DNA of 64,000 nt, taken from Pipra filicauda. Lineage: Eukaryota > Chordata > Aves > Passeriformes > Pipridae. The stretch lies in assembly GCF_003945595.2 (NCBI RefSeq), contig NW_024104304.1:1178001-1242000 (forward strand). Direction: 5' to 3'. Below the pieces are notes generated by a model. It did not search any database. It saw nothing but the letters and a program-made list of their open reading frames with translations, and had not been told where the DNA came from. Within the stretch, counting starts at the first letter, position 1; every line of letters starts with the position of its first letter. The translations under genes and the position numbers were made by a program. Positions 39,632 to 49,625 of the stretch are shown here, in pieces.

Positions 39632-39714
39632 TCACAGAATCACAGAATTGATCAGGTTGGAAAAGACCTCCAAGATCATTAAGTCCAACCCTTGATCCAA
39701 CACCACTGTGGTTG

Positions 39715-42190
39715 CTAGACCATGGCAATAAGTGCCTCATCCAGTCTCAGCTTAAAAACCTCCAGGGACAGTAAATCCACCACCTTCCTGGACAGCCCAT
39801 TCCAATGTCTGATTACTCTCTCTGTAAAAAATATTTTCTTAATATTCAACCTAAACCTCGCCTGGCACAGCTTAAGACCATGCCCTCTTGTCCTACTGCT
39901 GGTTGCCTGGGAGAAGAGACCCACACCCACCTGGCTACAACCTCCTTTCAGGTAGTTATAGAGAGCGATGAGGTCTCCCCTGAGCCTCCTCTTCTCCAGG
40001 CTGAACAATCCCAGCTCCCTCAGCCTCTCCTCATAGGACTTGTGCTTGAGTCCCTTCACCAGCTCTTCTCTAGACCTGCTCCAGGACCTCAATATCCTTC
40101 CTGAACTGAGGGGCCCAGAACTGGACACAGTACTCCAGGTGTGGCCTCACCAGCACTGAGTACAGGGGAAGAATCACTGCCCTGGTCCTGCTGGCCAGGA
40201 TGCCATTGGCTTTCTTGGCCACCTGGGCACACTGCTGGCTCATGTTCAGCTTCCTGTCAATCCAAACTCCCAGCTCCCTTTCTGCCTGGCTGCTCTCCAG
40301 CCACTCTGTGCCCAGCCTGTAGCGCTACATGGGGTTGTTGTGGCCAAAGTGCAGGACCTGGCACTTGGCCTTGTTGAACCTCATCCTGTTGGAATCAGCC
40401 CAACTCTCCAATCTATCCAGGTCCCTCTGCAGAGCCCTCCTGCCTTCCAGCAGATCAACACACCCCCTCAATTTGGTGTCATCTGCAAATTTGCTAATGG
40501 TACACTCAATCCCCTCATCCAGATAATCAGTAAAGCCTTCCCCTCATCCACCAGGCAGGTCACCTGATCATAAAAGGAGATCAGGTTGGTAGGACAGGAC
40601 CTGCCCTTCCTAAACCCATGCTGGCTGGGTCTAATCCCTTGTCCAACCTGCAGCTGTTGTGATTATCTGCTCCATAACCTTGCCAGGTACTGAGGTCAGG
40701 CTGACAGGCCTGTAGTTTCCTGGGTCCTCCTTCTGGCCCTTCTTGTGGATGGGCGTGACATTCGTCAACTTCCAATCATCTGGGACCTCTGCAGTGAGCC
40801 AGGACTGTTGGTGGATGATGGAGAGCAGCTTGGTGAGCTCTTCTGCCAGCTCCCTCATCACCCTTGTGTGGATCCCATCTGGTCCCATAGACTTGTGAGG
40901 ATCCAAGTGGCTCAGCAGTTTCCTCCTGGATTACAGGTGGGTTTTTCATCTTCCTGTCTCTCTCTACCACCTCCAGAGGCCAGTTGTCCTGAGAACAACC
41001 TGTCTTACTGTTGAAAACTGAGGCAAAGAAGGTGTTCAGTACCTCAGCCTTTTCCTCGTCTTTGGTGATTATGTTCCCCCCCATGTCCAAGAAAAAATGG
41101 AGGTTTTCCTTGCCCCTCCTTTTGCTATTGATGTATTTGTAGAAGCACATCTTGTTATCCCTAACAGAAGGGGCTAGATTGAGTTCAAATTGTGCCTTTG
41201 TCTCTCTAATTTTCTTTCTACATGACCTAAGTATATTCCTAAACTCTTCATGAGTAGCCACCATTTTTTTCCATAATCGGTAGGCTCTCTTTTTTCTCCT
41301 AATTTCCTTTAAGCTTCCCTGTTCAGCCAAGCTCCCCTCCGGCTCGCCTTTCGGCAGACCGGGACAGCCTGCTCCTGTGCATTCAAGACTTGCTTCTTGA
41401 AGCATGTCCATCCCTCCTGGACTCCTTTCTTTTCAAGGGCTGTTGCCCAAGGTATTCTCTGAACCAGTCTTTTGAGTAGGCCAAAATGTGCCCTGCAGAA
41501 GTCCAGAGCAAAAGTTTTACTGATGGCCCTCTTTGCGTCCTCGGGTATTGAAAACTCTACTATTTCATGGTCACTGTGCCCCAGATGGCCTCCAACCACC
41601 ACATCTTCCACCAGCCCCTCTCTGTTTGTGGACAGCAGGTCTAATGAGGCCCCACCCCTGGTAGGCTCATTTACCAGCTGGAGCAGCAGATTATCCTCTA
41701 TACACTCTAGGAATCTCCTAGACTGCCTCTTCTCTGCTGTGTTGAGTTCCCAGCATCCATTTGGGAGGCTAAAGTTGCCCACAAGAACAAGGGCTGGTGA
41801 TTTTGAGACATCTGCCAGCTGCTTGTAGAATAATTCATCACCCTCTTCATCCTGGCTGGGTGGTCTATAACAGACTCCCACCAGGATGTCAGCCTTGTTG
41901 GCCTTCCCCCTGACTCTGATCCGCAGGCACTCAACCTTATCTTACTGACTTCAAGTTCCAGAGAGTCAAGAGTCTCTCTAACATACAGAGCCACTCCTTC
42001 ACCTCTCCTACCTTGCCTATCCCTTCTGAAGAGCTTGTAGCCATCCATGGCAGCACTCCAGTCATGCGAGTCATCCCACCACGTTTCTATGATGGTGACT
42101 ACATCATAGCTTTCCTGCTGAACAGTGGCTTCCATCTCCTCTTGTTTGTTACCCATACTGTGTTCATTGGTGTACATGCACTTCAGCTGG
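39715..42190 (-). pseudogene. CR1 ORF2 pseudogene (endonuclease + RT)
   Basis: ORF2 of CR1 encodes an APE-type endonuclease followed by reverse transcriptase, for target-primed insertion. Seen in order: start-proximal SMGNKQEEMEA and ETWWDD; CYRPPSQDEE; GNFSLPNGCW; SDHEIVEF (SDH at 41567-41575); the linker SCRKKIRETKAQFELNL; RT blocks GPDGIHTRV, DDWKLTNVTPIHKKG and GNYRPVSLTSVPGKVMEQI; a FADDTKL block (FADD at 40478-40489); and the C-terminal region to about 39715. Damage: a 1-base deletion near 41940; the usual GDFN reads GNFS, changing a catalytic Asp to Asn at 41774-41776; a frameshift near 40905-40925; and an internal deletion near 40527-40535 joining LVDEGKA directly to a (Y)LDEGIE segment, which removes the AFD catalytic block and the PQGS block. 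It cannot be active. Confidence 0.9.
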
Positions 42191-42268
42191 CTGCTGATTT
42201 CACTTCTAACTCTGTCTTTCCACCCTTAGGCTCATCTCTGGAGAGCTTTGTTTCAACTCCTTCTCCCT

Positions 42269-43423
42269 TCAGACATAGTTTAAAGCCCTCCTGATCAGCC
42301 CTGACAACTTATGGGCTAGACAACTTTTGCCCTTGCTAGATAGATGAAGCCCATCTGACTCTAGCAGGCTCGGTACCATAGAATTTGCCCCATGGTTGAA
42401 AAAACCAAAATTCTGCTGGTGGCACCAATCCTTTAGCCACCTATTGATAAGATGGGTTTTCCTACTCCTCTCCTCATTCATCCCTGCTACTGCAGGAACT
42501 GAGATGAACACCACCTGTGCTCCTGTCCCATTAACTAATAACTAATCGACCCAGCGCCTTGAAGTCCTTTTTAACTAGCCTGGTACCTCTTTCATTAATG
42601 TCATCACTGCCAGCCAGGACTACCAGTAGTGGATAATTATCAGAGGTCCGGATTATCTCAGGGAGTCTCCTACTAATATCCCTCTCCTGGGCCCCAGGAA
42701 GGCAGCAGACTTCCCTGTGGGATGGGTCCAGTCTGCATATAGGGCCTTCAGTTCCCCTCAGAAGGGGAATTGTTGCCTACTACAATTACCCTTCTTTTTT
42801 CCTTTGCAGCTGTGGTTGTATCTGTCTGGTAGATGGGGTGCAACCTGAAGACCCTCTAGACAGATCCTCTTCTTGACTGCCCTCTGCCTGACTCTCTGGG
42901 TCCAGGGCCTCAGACCTGTTCTTTAAGGGCGCCTGGGGAGGTGATGGGGGTCGGGAGGGGATTCCTTTACCTCTTCGATCAGAGACCTGTTTTCATTCCC
43001 CTCCATCTACTTGCTTTGCTCCATCTGCCTGATGGCAGGAGGGGCAGGGCTTCACTGTCTCCTGGTGGACTTCTTTTGGGGTCAAAAAGGTATGACTCCA
43101 CCACTGTATTTCCTTTCACTCTCCCTAATACTTAGCCTCTCCGCTTCTTCCTGAACTCTGCCACTAAGAACAGCAAATCATTCTCCTGCTCACATTGCAC
43201 GCAGGTGTCTCTCACGCTGTCCTCTGGTACTGACACCAGGCTCAGCCACTCTGTGCAGCCAGTGACCTGAACAGCTGCATCCTTCCTTGGAAGTTCTGTC
43301 TGGGTTAGCACACTCCCCCTGAGAGCAGCAGCAACTGCTTTCGCTCATTTGGAAACCATTGCTGGGTCGAGTTGAGTTGCAGAAAAAAACAAAACAAAAT
43401 AAAACCAAACCAAACCAAACCAA
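42269..43423 (-). pseudogene. CR1 ORF1 pseudogene
   Basis: CR1 ORF1 encodes an RNA-binding protein with a Cys-rich zinc-finger-like start, coiled coil and, in many copies, an SGNH-type esterase domain. Here the N-terminal part shows MSESSCCCSQGECANPD and a later TCVQCEQEND motif in another frame (about 43190-43210). The C-terminal part (42269-42514) shows WLKDWCHQQNFGFFNHG and the DGLHLSSKGK block typical of the esterase end. The region between is frameshifted and cannot be read through. The upstream start at 43423 runs through the A/C-rich leader; the methionine of MVSK/MSES near 43340-43350 is a more likely original start. Confidence 0.75.
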
Positions 43424-43430
43424 AAACCCC
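43383..43430. repeat. AACCAAA/AAAAC-rich tract
   Basis: An A/C-only tract (AAAAC, then four AACCA units) lies in the leader region of the long CR1. It may be a slippage expansion after insertion. Confidence 0.8.
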
Positions 43431-43640
43431 AGACAGTCACAAGCCTACCTCATGGGCCACCAGAGAGAGCTGGGAGAGTGGCTGTGTGCCTCCTGCTTGC
43501 CCTGCCTGAATGAACTGCCAAGCAAACTGTCCTGCCATGCTATCACTGAGGTGCCACACCCCTTTTTGCTCACTCCTTGCAGGTCAGCTGGGCTGAGCTG
43601 GTCTAAGCTAGGAACAGTTTCTCCCTGCAGTTTAAATCTC

Positions 43641-45459
43641 CTGGATTTCATTCACTTTGTGTGATAAATGCAGTGAGATCCAATGGGCAAAGTTTTGCCA
43701 TTCTGTTTCTCCATCCCTTGCTCAGCCTCCTACATTGGCGTAGCTGTAGATGTTTATGATTGCCAGACAGCCCATTTCTTGCTCCATTCACTTTTCATCC
43801 TTATTTATTTCCTGGACAGATGATGGCAGAAGACCTCTGAACACTCTTATTGCATTTAATCCTCCTCTCATGTCCTCAGAGTCCTCTTTGAGGACAGAAT
43901 ATTAAGGCCGGACATGCTTGGAAGTTTGTATTTAAGCCGTTTTAGAAAGCACTGTGTTTGAATTTTCCTGTTTCTCTTGCCACTAGTAATCTTTAACCTT
44001 TTTTTTAACTTCTTCATTTTGCTAAGAAAGTTGGAAGTTTTACTCTTCCTGTTTTTATACTCTTTTTATTTTTTTTCGTATTGAGAAGGAGGGAAGAGAG
44101 AACCAGAAAACACCACCTTAGAGTTCCAAGTGCCCTCTCTACCTCTCCAAAGGATCTGAGAGACCAGAAAGACAGCTGTGTTATTTCTGTGGAGATTTGT
44201 TTTCCATTTGATCAGGCTAAGATCAGTCAGGGTGAGAAAAAGGTGTTTGAGAAGTAAAACAAAAGTTAAACCATGCTTTTATGTGAGCTTTACTTTTTTC
44301 CTTGAGGACTTCTTTCATATTTTGAAGGACCAATAGTGTTGTCAACTATAAAAGATTAGATCTTCTGGTGCAATGTGCCAGGGTTTATAGGATCAGGCAG
44401 GGCATGGTGAGGGTTTCTCTGGTTGCATTTTATCTTCATAAATTCAGAGCATTGGCTTTTCTGTGCTTGGCTTGAGCAATGAGGTCTCACTGCTTTCAGT
44501 GCATTCTTTCTAGAAGCAAAACAGTCTACCCCTTCAGTATCCTTCTTCTGTTTCCCAGTTCATAATTTCAGGTAAAACACAGGTTCCTGAAAAGCTCTAT
44601 TATCTCTCATGGTTATCTTTTCTTTACTGGAATTCAACACCAAGGATTTATCAGCTTTGGTTTTGCTCAGTTATGGAAAAGTTAATTCCAGGTTCAATGA
44701 GATAGCATTTCTCTGCTTGGAAATAATTCAGCTTTGATCAATACCATGTTAAAGGATACAGCCCAGATACAGTAGGGAGGCTTCTACTAGTTTTACTGAA
44801 GACTTGAAAACCAGAAAAGTTCAAACATGATATATATGGGATTCTGGGCACAGAAGTTTCTGTAGATTGGTGGCAGCACGCTATGCATTATGGCATGACG
44901 ATATTCCTAAACTCAGCTCTGCCCACCTCTGTTATAGAGATAACACAAAAATAACAATTATGGAAGAAGAAGGGATGAAAAGGCAGCAGATACTCCTGGT
45001 GCAGGAAGAAGAGATTGGAATGACTTGGTATTTTCTGTTACAATCTTGGGTTGTGGAGTTACTTGATGTGCTGTTGCAGGAGGAGCACATTCATCATTTT
45101 TGTATGGGGAAGATCATGGAGGTCACTGTGTCTGATCAACTTCATGATCTAGGGGCTTTCTGCTTTCTGGTTCACCGGAGCTAGATCTGGTGGCCACAGG
45201 GACTGAGGAGATGCTTCCTGTCCCAATCCAGCAGAGCCAGACTGCTGCTATTCTCATTTGTAGATTCAACCAGTAGTGAGGCTGTGCCAGTTTGTCCAGA
45301 AGGCACCTACATGCACAGACACATAGTGGTTGACCATACAAATCACTACAGATGCCAGTGCTTTTGTCATGAAAGAAAACAGTGTTCACGTGTCCATAAA
45401 TCACAAAGACAACCCAAATCTTTTCCTCCTCATTTACTTCCAGGGGTTGCAGTTTGCGC

Positions 45460-45519
<60 letters not shown>

Positions 45520-46574
45520 CAGAGTGAAGTGCTGCGGGTGTCTCCCAAGAAACTGGCCCTCAGACTTGGTCTCCTCCTGTTGCTGACTCTGGGGACTCTG
45601 GAACCCCCAGGCAGATGGTTCCACCTCGGTGGCTGACACTCTGATCTGGCACGCTGTCTAGTGTCCAGTCTGATTTGGAGGTCACTAGAGCTCATCCACA
45701 TGGACTCAGAAGACAAACCTCACCCACAGAAAAGATAGTGAGAAAAATAGGAAGAATAGAGGAGGCATGACTGAGATCATGCCCAGGGCTCAGTTACACA
45801 AGTGCACTGACCTGCACTGACCAGCTGTTTTTTCGTAACCGGCTTTTTCCGTACCCAATACTCCCTGTTCCCCCATTCTTATTCCTCTGTGGTTTTCTTT
45901 AGTTCATAGAGGAGAGGAAGGAGAACCAGATGCTTGAACAATGGCTGTCGACTACAAAGCTCCTGTAGTTTTTTGTTGCAGAACTTATTCCCATCCCAAA
46001 CTTATTTCTTCTGCCTGGTCAAGCTGGCTAGGAACTAAGTACTGTCATGGTGAATGCTGCCACTTCTATCTTGTGTGTCCCTTCCCCTAGTGTCCATTAG
46101 ATCACGCATGAAACCAGGAACATTTATGCCAACATGACCTCCAGACTGATCAAACTTATTGTTGCTGGCAGTGTTCCCCTGGGACAAAGTTGTTGCAGCC
46201 TTTTGTGGACTGTATCACAATTCTTCCTTCTCCCAGGCTCCTCACTCTACTTGTCCTCAATGTGCTTTGCAGAAATGAACTTAAGGATGTTTCCCATACA
46301 GGGTGCATCTTCCACAGGAAGTCTTGTTTGTGTAAAGGGAGCAGAATGAGAATAAAATTATATTGTCTTAATCTATAACACTAATGAAAAAGAAATAATT
46401 ATATCAATATATGGTGATAAAATTCTATGCAGAGATGGGAAGCAAATGCTGTCCTCTGTTTATCATGTGGACTCCTTTCCTTGAAATGAAGTAATCACTT
46501 CATATGCATCTACAAGGTTAGGGAATGTCCTAATGATACTGTAAACTAGAAGGCATCCATACCTGTAAAATGAT
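43641..46574. other. unique sequence with one microsatellite, no gene seen
   Basis: Apart from the (AC)n repeat nothing is recognised. A 105-codon plus frame (44867-45184) is rich in Glu and Leu and has no known domain. A 197-codon minus frame over 45123-45716 is kept open by the microsatellite, which reads as alternating Cys-Val, and is not a gene. Confidence 0.6.
45463..45517. repeat. (AC)n microsatellite, 55 bp
   Basis: This is a perfect dinucleotide run of about 27 units, the longest simple repeat in the window and likely polymorphic. Confidence 0.97.
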
Positions 46575-46589
46575 GGCCCTTTATTCAGA

Positions 46590-46715
46590 CATTTGCAAAC
46601 ACTAACGAATAACCCCTCACAATGACCCTTTGAGATGCTCTCATCTGTATTTGACAGAATGGGAAACAGATAAGAGACTATGAAAGGATGGAGAAAAGGT
46701 CAGAGACTAAAATTT
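46590..46715 (+). mobile_element. second MIR-type SINE relic
   Basis: The order GAATAACCCCTCACAATGACCC, TTTGAGATG, CATCTGTATTTGACAGA and ATGGGAAACAGATAAGAGA parallels the central MIR core: a TCACAACAACCCTATGAGG-like patch, then a CCATTTTACAGATGAGGAAAC-like patch. The 3' CCCAAGGTCACAC block is lost. It is weaker than the copy at 20.2 kb. Confidence 0.5.
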
Positions 46716-48049
46716 GTGAAATCATGTACATCCCTGTTCTATCTTTCAGTTAATGACCTTCCCTATGTCCTTCAAAGCAATCTATAGTCATTTTACTTGT
46801 ATCTTTAATGTTTCATTCAATGTGTAATGTTCATTCACAGTGTAAGACCATGAATAATGAAGTTTACGGTACACAGGCAGGGTAGCTATTGATTTACACA
46901 AGGTATATGTCCCTTATTAATCTGTAAATACTATGCAAATATATGCATGACAAGAAATTAAATCAATACCTGTCACTTCTCCTTTCAGTCTGCATGCTTT
47001 TATGAGTATAAATTTGACATTAATACTAGTTTACAGGAATGTACTTGCTGAGAAAGCAACGATTTACACTAGTGTGCAAATCACTCATGAGCTGAGAGTT
47101 TCTGAAAACAATGTGTGTAACCTGGACCTGCTCTCCCTTGAGTGCCGTTTTAGAGACGATCTTAAATCCATTCATTATACAGATTGTTTAAGTGTTAAAT
47201 TGAAATTGCTTGCTTTTAAGTTTTTAAATTGAGGTCTGGGACTGCAATACAAAACTCAGAGTAAGAAACATAGAAATATGGCAAGCAGCTTCCCATTTCT
47301 TGGATAAACTATCTTTAAAGTCCATCTGAGAGGTAAATGGGTGTCTGAATTCTAAGCTTGAAAGTATAACAAAGATGTTATCTTGGAAAGTTTGCAAATG
47401 AAAGAACTCCAGTATCATCCTCTTTTTGTGGAGCATGAAGACTATTGCCAAATTCATACTTCAAATCAGCAGCTGCTCTGCAGCATCTGCAATGTGAAGT
47501 GAGCCATTCACACACAACTCTGTACTTGGCATGGAAATAGATCTTTCCTCACCTTATGGGGCCTGGGAATTCTCTGCACTTCTCCAAAGTTGTTCCATTT
47601 TCAGAACTAAAATTTTTAGGTTGATGTTGGAGAGGAAACTCTTATGAATATACTTTTCCCAGATGAGAAGAAGGTAGTTTCCTAAACCTGAGAAGAATTA
47701 CTTAGATAATTTACTGCTATGTACAGCAAGGTAGAAAAGCAAAATGTACTCCTTTGGGTAACGGTTAAAGGTGAAGGCGTAATGAGAGATGAGTGAGCCC
47801 TAAGCAGAGCTTTATGGACAAATGACAGAAGGTCCAGAGGTCCAAAGGTTGAAGGATGGTGCAGAACAGGGGAAGATGGAGAGAGTCTTCTAACAGTGCT
47901 GTGTGGCAAGAAGATATGAGACAGCAGGCATAAGCTGAAATGAGAGACCTAGACTAGGAAAAAACAATTTTTAAAAAAAGGAATAATAAAAAAAACAAAC
48001 AAAGAAAAGAATTTAAAACAAATATAGCTAAAAGGAAAAGGACTTTTGC
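46716..48049. other. unique sequence, no gene seen
   Basis: No gene is visible. An A-rich stretch at 47970-48020 precedes the CR1 fragment. Confidence 0.6.
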
Positions 48050-48242
48050 CATGAAAACAGCTAAGCAGAAGAGCAGGTTTCTCAGAAAGGTTGCTCAGAA
48101 AGGTGGCACAGTCTCTGTCCTTGGAGGTTTTCAAGGCCCAACTAGATAAAACGCAGAGGAATCCCATAATTGATCCTACTTTGAGCATGAGGATGGACTA
48201 GAACCTCTTGAATTGTCTTCACACCTCAATATCCTATGATAC
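48050..48242 (+). mobile_element. old CR1 3'-end fragment
   Basis: The sequence follows the end of CR1 ORF2 and its 3' UTR: GGTTGCTCAGAAAGGTGGCA, CTCTGTCCTTGGAGGTTTTC, CTACTTTGAGCATGAGGATG and GACTAGAACCTC, ending at a degenerate tail ATCCTATGATAC (usual ATTCTATGAT). It is 5'-truncated and more decayed than the neighbouring CR1 pieces. Confidence 0.8.
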
Positions 48243-48487
48243 TGCTATCTGCAAGGATATTAACAGCAGCCTAAACCATGCAAAGCACCTGCTTATATGG
48301 AATGTTGATGATGTTTTATATGCTCAGAAGACAATTCCCTGTCATCTGGATCTTGTGATAACAGTGATAACAAATATTATAATAAATACTATAATGAGGG
48401 AAAGGGAAAACTCCCCTAATTTTTAAGATCTTCTGGACAGTCTCTATCTGGAAAGGGAGAAGAATTAAAAGTTAGTGTTGGGCAGGA
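48243..48487. other. short unique spacer between CR1 fragments
   Basis: No recognisable element or gene lies between the two plus-strand CR1 pieces. Part may be older CR1 sequence too decayed to see. Confidence 0.5.
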
Positions 48488-49346
48488 GACATGGTGAACA
48501 TAGAGATTTGGATGGAATTCAGGGATAAAAAGAGAGTTTATGAACTTTGGAGGAAGGGGTGGGAAACTCAGGAGGGATACAAAGATGTCATGAGGTTATG
48601 TCGGAAGAAAATTAGAAGGGCCAAAGCCCAATTAGAACTTAATCTGACCACTACCATAAAGGACAATAAAAAATATTTCTATAAACGTATCAGGAACAGG
48701 AAGAGAACTAAGGAGAATCTCTGTCCTTGACTGGATGTAGAAAAAAACATAGTGACAAAGAAAGAGAAAAAGGCTGAGGTACTTAATGCTTTTTTTGCTT
48801 CAGTTTTTAATAGCTGAAGTACCAACCCCCTGGGTACCAGCCCCCTGAGCTGGAATGGGGAGCAGAATAAAGCCCCCATGATCCAAGTGGAAATGATCAG
48901 TGCTCTGCTGTACCACCTAAACATGCACAAGTCTGTGGGGCTGGATGACATCCATGCAAGGGTACTGAGGAAGCTGACAGAAGCACTTACTCAGCCCCTT
49001 TCCATCATTTCCATCCATTAACCAGTAGTCTTGGTTAACCGGGGAGGTTCCAGGTGGTTGGAAGTTAGCCACTGTGATGCCCATCTCTAAGAAGTGCCAG
49101 AAGATCATCCTGCATGTCCTCATACGGCACATGCAGGGCAACCAGGGGACCAGACCAGCATGGATTCATGAAAGACAGGTCCTGCTTGACTAACCTGATC
49201 TCCTTTTAGGACCAGGTGATCCCTCTAGGGGATGGGGGAAAGGCTGTGGACATTGTTTACTTGTAAAGCCTTTGACACTGTTTCCCACAGCATTCTCCTG
49301 GTGAAATTCATGTCTGCTCATGAGTTGGATGGGCTGGTGATGGGAT
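48488..49346 (+). mobile_element. CR1 internal fragment lacking its 3' end
   Basis: This is a plus-strand CR1 piece from the linker after the endonuclease into the RT domain. It stops at about 49346 just after the AFDTV-type block, exactly where the opposite-strand CR1 begins. CR1 copies are normally truncated at the 5' end, so loss of the 3' end needs a later deletion or rearrangement. No matching 3' part is found to the right of the neighbouring copy. Confidence 0.85.
48491..49340 (+). pseudogene. CR1 ORF2 fragment (RT N-terminal part)
   Basis: The first 79 codons are open and contain RVYELWRKGW, LCRKKIRRAKAQLELNL and DNKKYFYKRIRN, matching the linker of the long copy at 41.2 kb. After a stop at 48729 the similarity continues in the same order: KAEVLNAFFASVF (frame restored by eye), SVGLDDIHARVLRKL, and WKLATVMPISKKCQK. 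A deletion then removes the GNYRPVSL block. After that come a stop in the segment before LDFSKAFDTV and an end at HSILL-like sequence. It is not functional. Confidence 0.8.
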
Positions 49347-49625
49347 AACAGAATCACAGAATATGCCGAGTTGGAAGGGACCCACAAGCATCATCATGTC
49401 CATCTCCTGGCCCTGCACTAGACCATCCCCAAGAGTCACTCCATGTACCTGTGAGTATCATCCAAACTCTTCTTAAACTCTGGTGGGACTGGTGCTGTGA
49501 CCACTTCCCTGGAAAGCCTGTTCCAGTGCCCAACCACCCTCTGGGTGAAGAACCTCTTTCTAATATCCAACCTAAATCTCCCCTAACACAACTTCAGGCC
49601 ATTCCCTTGGGTTCTGCAAACATCT
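49347..49625 (-). mobile_element. CR1 (J-like) 3'-end copy, minus strand
   Basis: The 3' end lies at 49347 (AACAGAATCACAGAAT, complement of tail units). It is followed by GAGTTGGAAGGGACC, CTCCTGGCCCTGCAC, CCCCAAGAGTCACTCCATG, CACTTCCCTGGAAAGCCTG and CACCCTCTGGGTGAAGAACC. These are hallmarks of the CR1-J type seen widely in neognath birds, and differ from the GGTTGGAAAAGACC type of the other young copies here. It is 5'-truncated at about 49625. Confidence 0.85.

Larger units (their letters stand above)
39632..43640 (-). mobile_element. long, nearly full-length CR1 LINE copy, inactive
   Basis: The 3' end is at 39632 (complement of two ATTCTGTG units). Going up the minus strand come the 3' UTR, RT C-terminal region, RT core, endonuclease (about 41.4-42.2 kb), ORF1 esterase-like end (42269-42514) and a Cys-rich ORF1 start (about 43.2-43.4 kb). 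Beyond that lies an untranslated leader ending somewhere near 43.6 kb. At about 4 kb it is close to the usual full length of about 4.5 kb, whereas most CR1 copies are only a few hundred bases. It has frameshifts and an internal deletion and cannot encode a working enzyme. The 5' boundary is uncertain by about 150 bases. Confidence 0.9.

Noticed and set aside
41472..41828. 118-codon plus frame, and other plus frames over 39.7-42.3 kb
   Set aside because: They are antisense shadows of the minus-strand CR1 ORF2.
45123..45716. 197-codon minus frame, and 100-codon plus frame at 45284-45586
   Set aside because: Both are kept open by the (AC)n microsatellite, read as repeated Cys-Val or Thr-His. 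The flanks show no domain.
48488..49625. Twin-priming (5' inversion) explanation for the abutting CR1 pieces
   Set aside because: The two pieces belong to different CR1 types, and the junction lies at the 3' tail of the minus copy rather than its 5' end.
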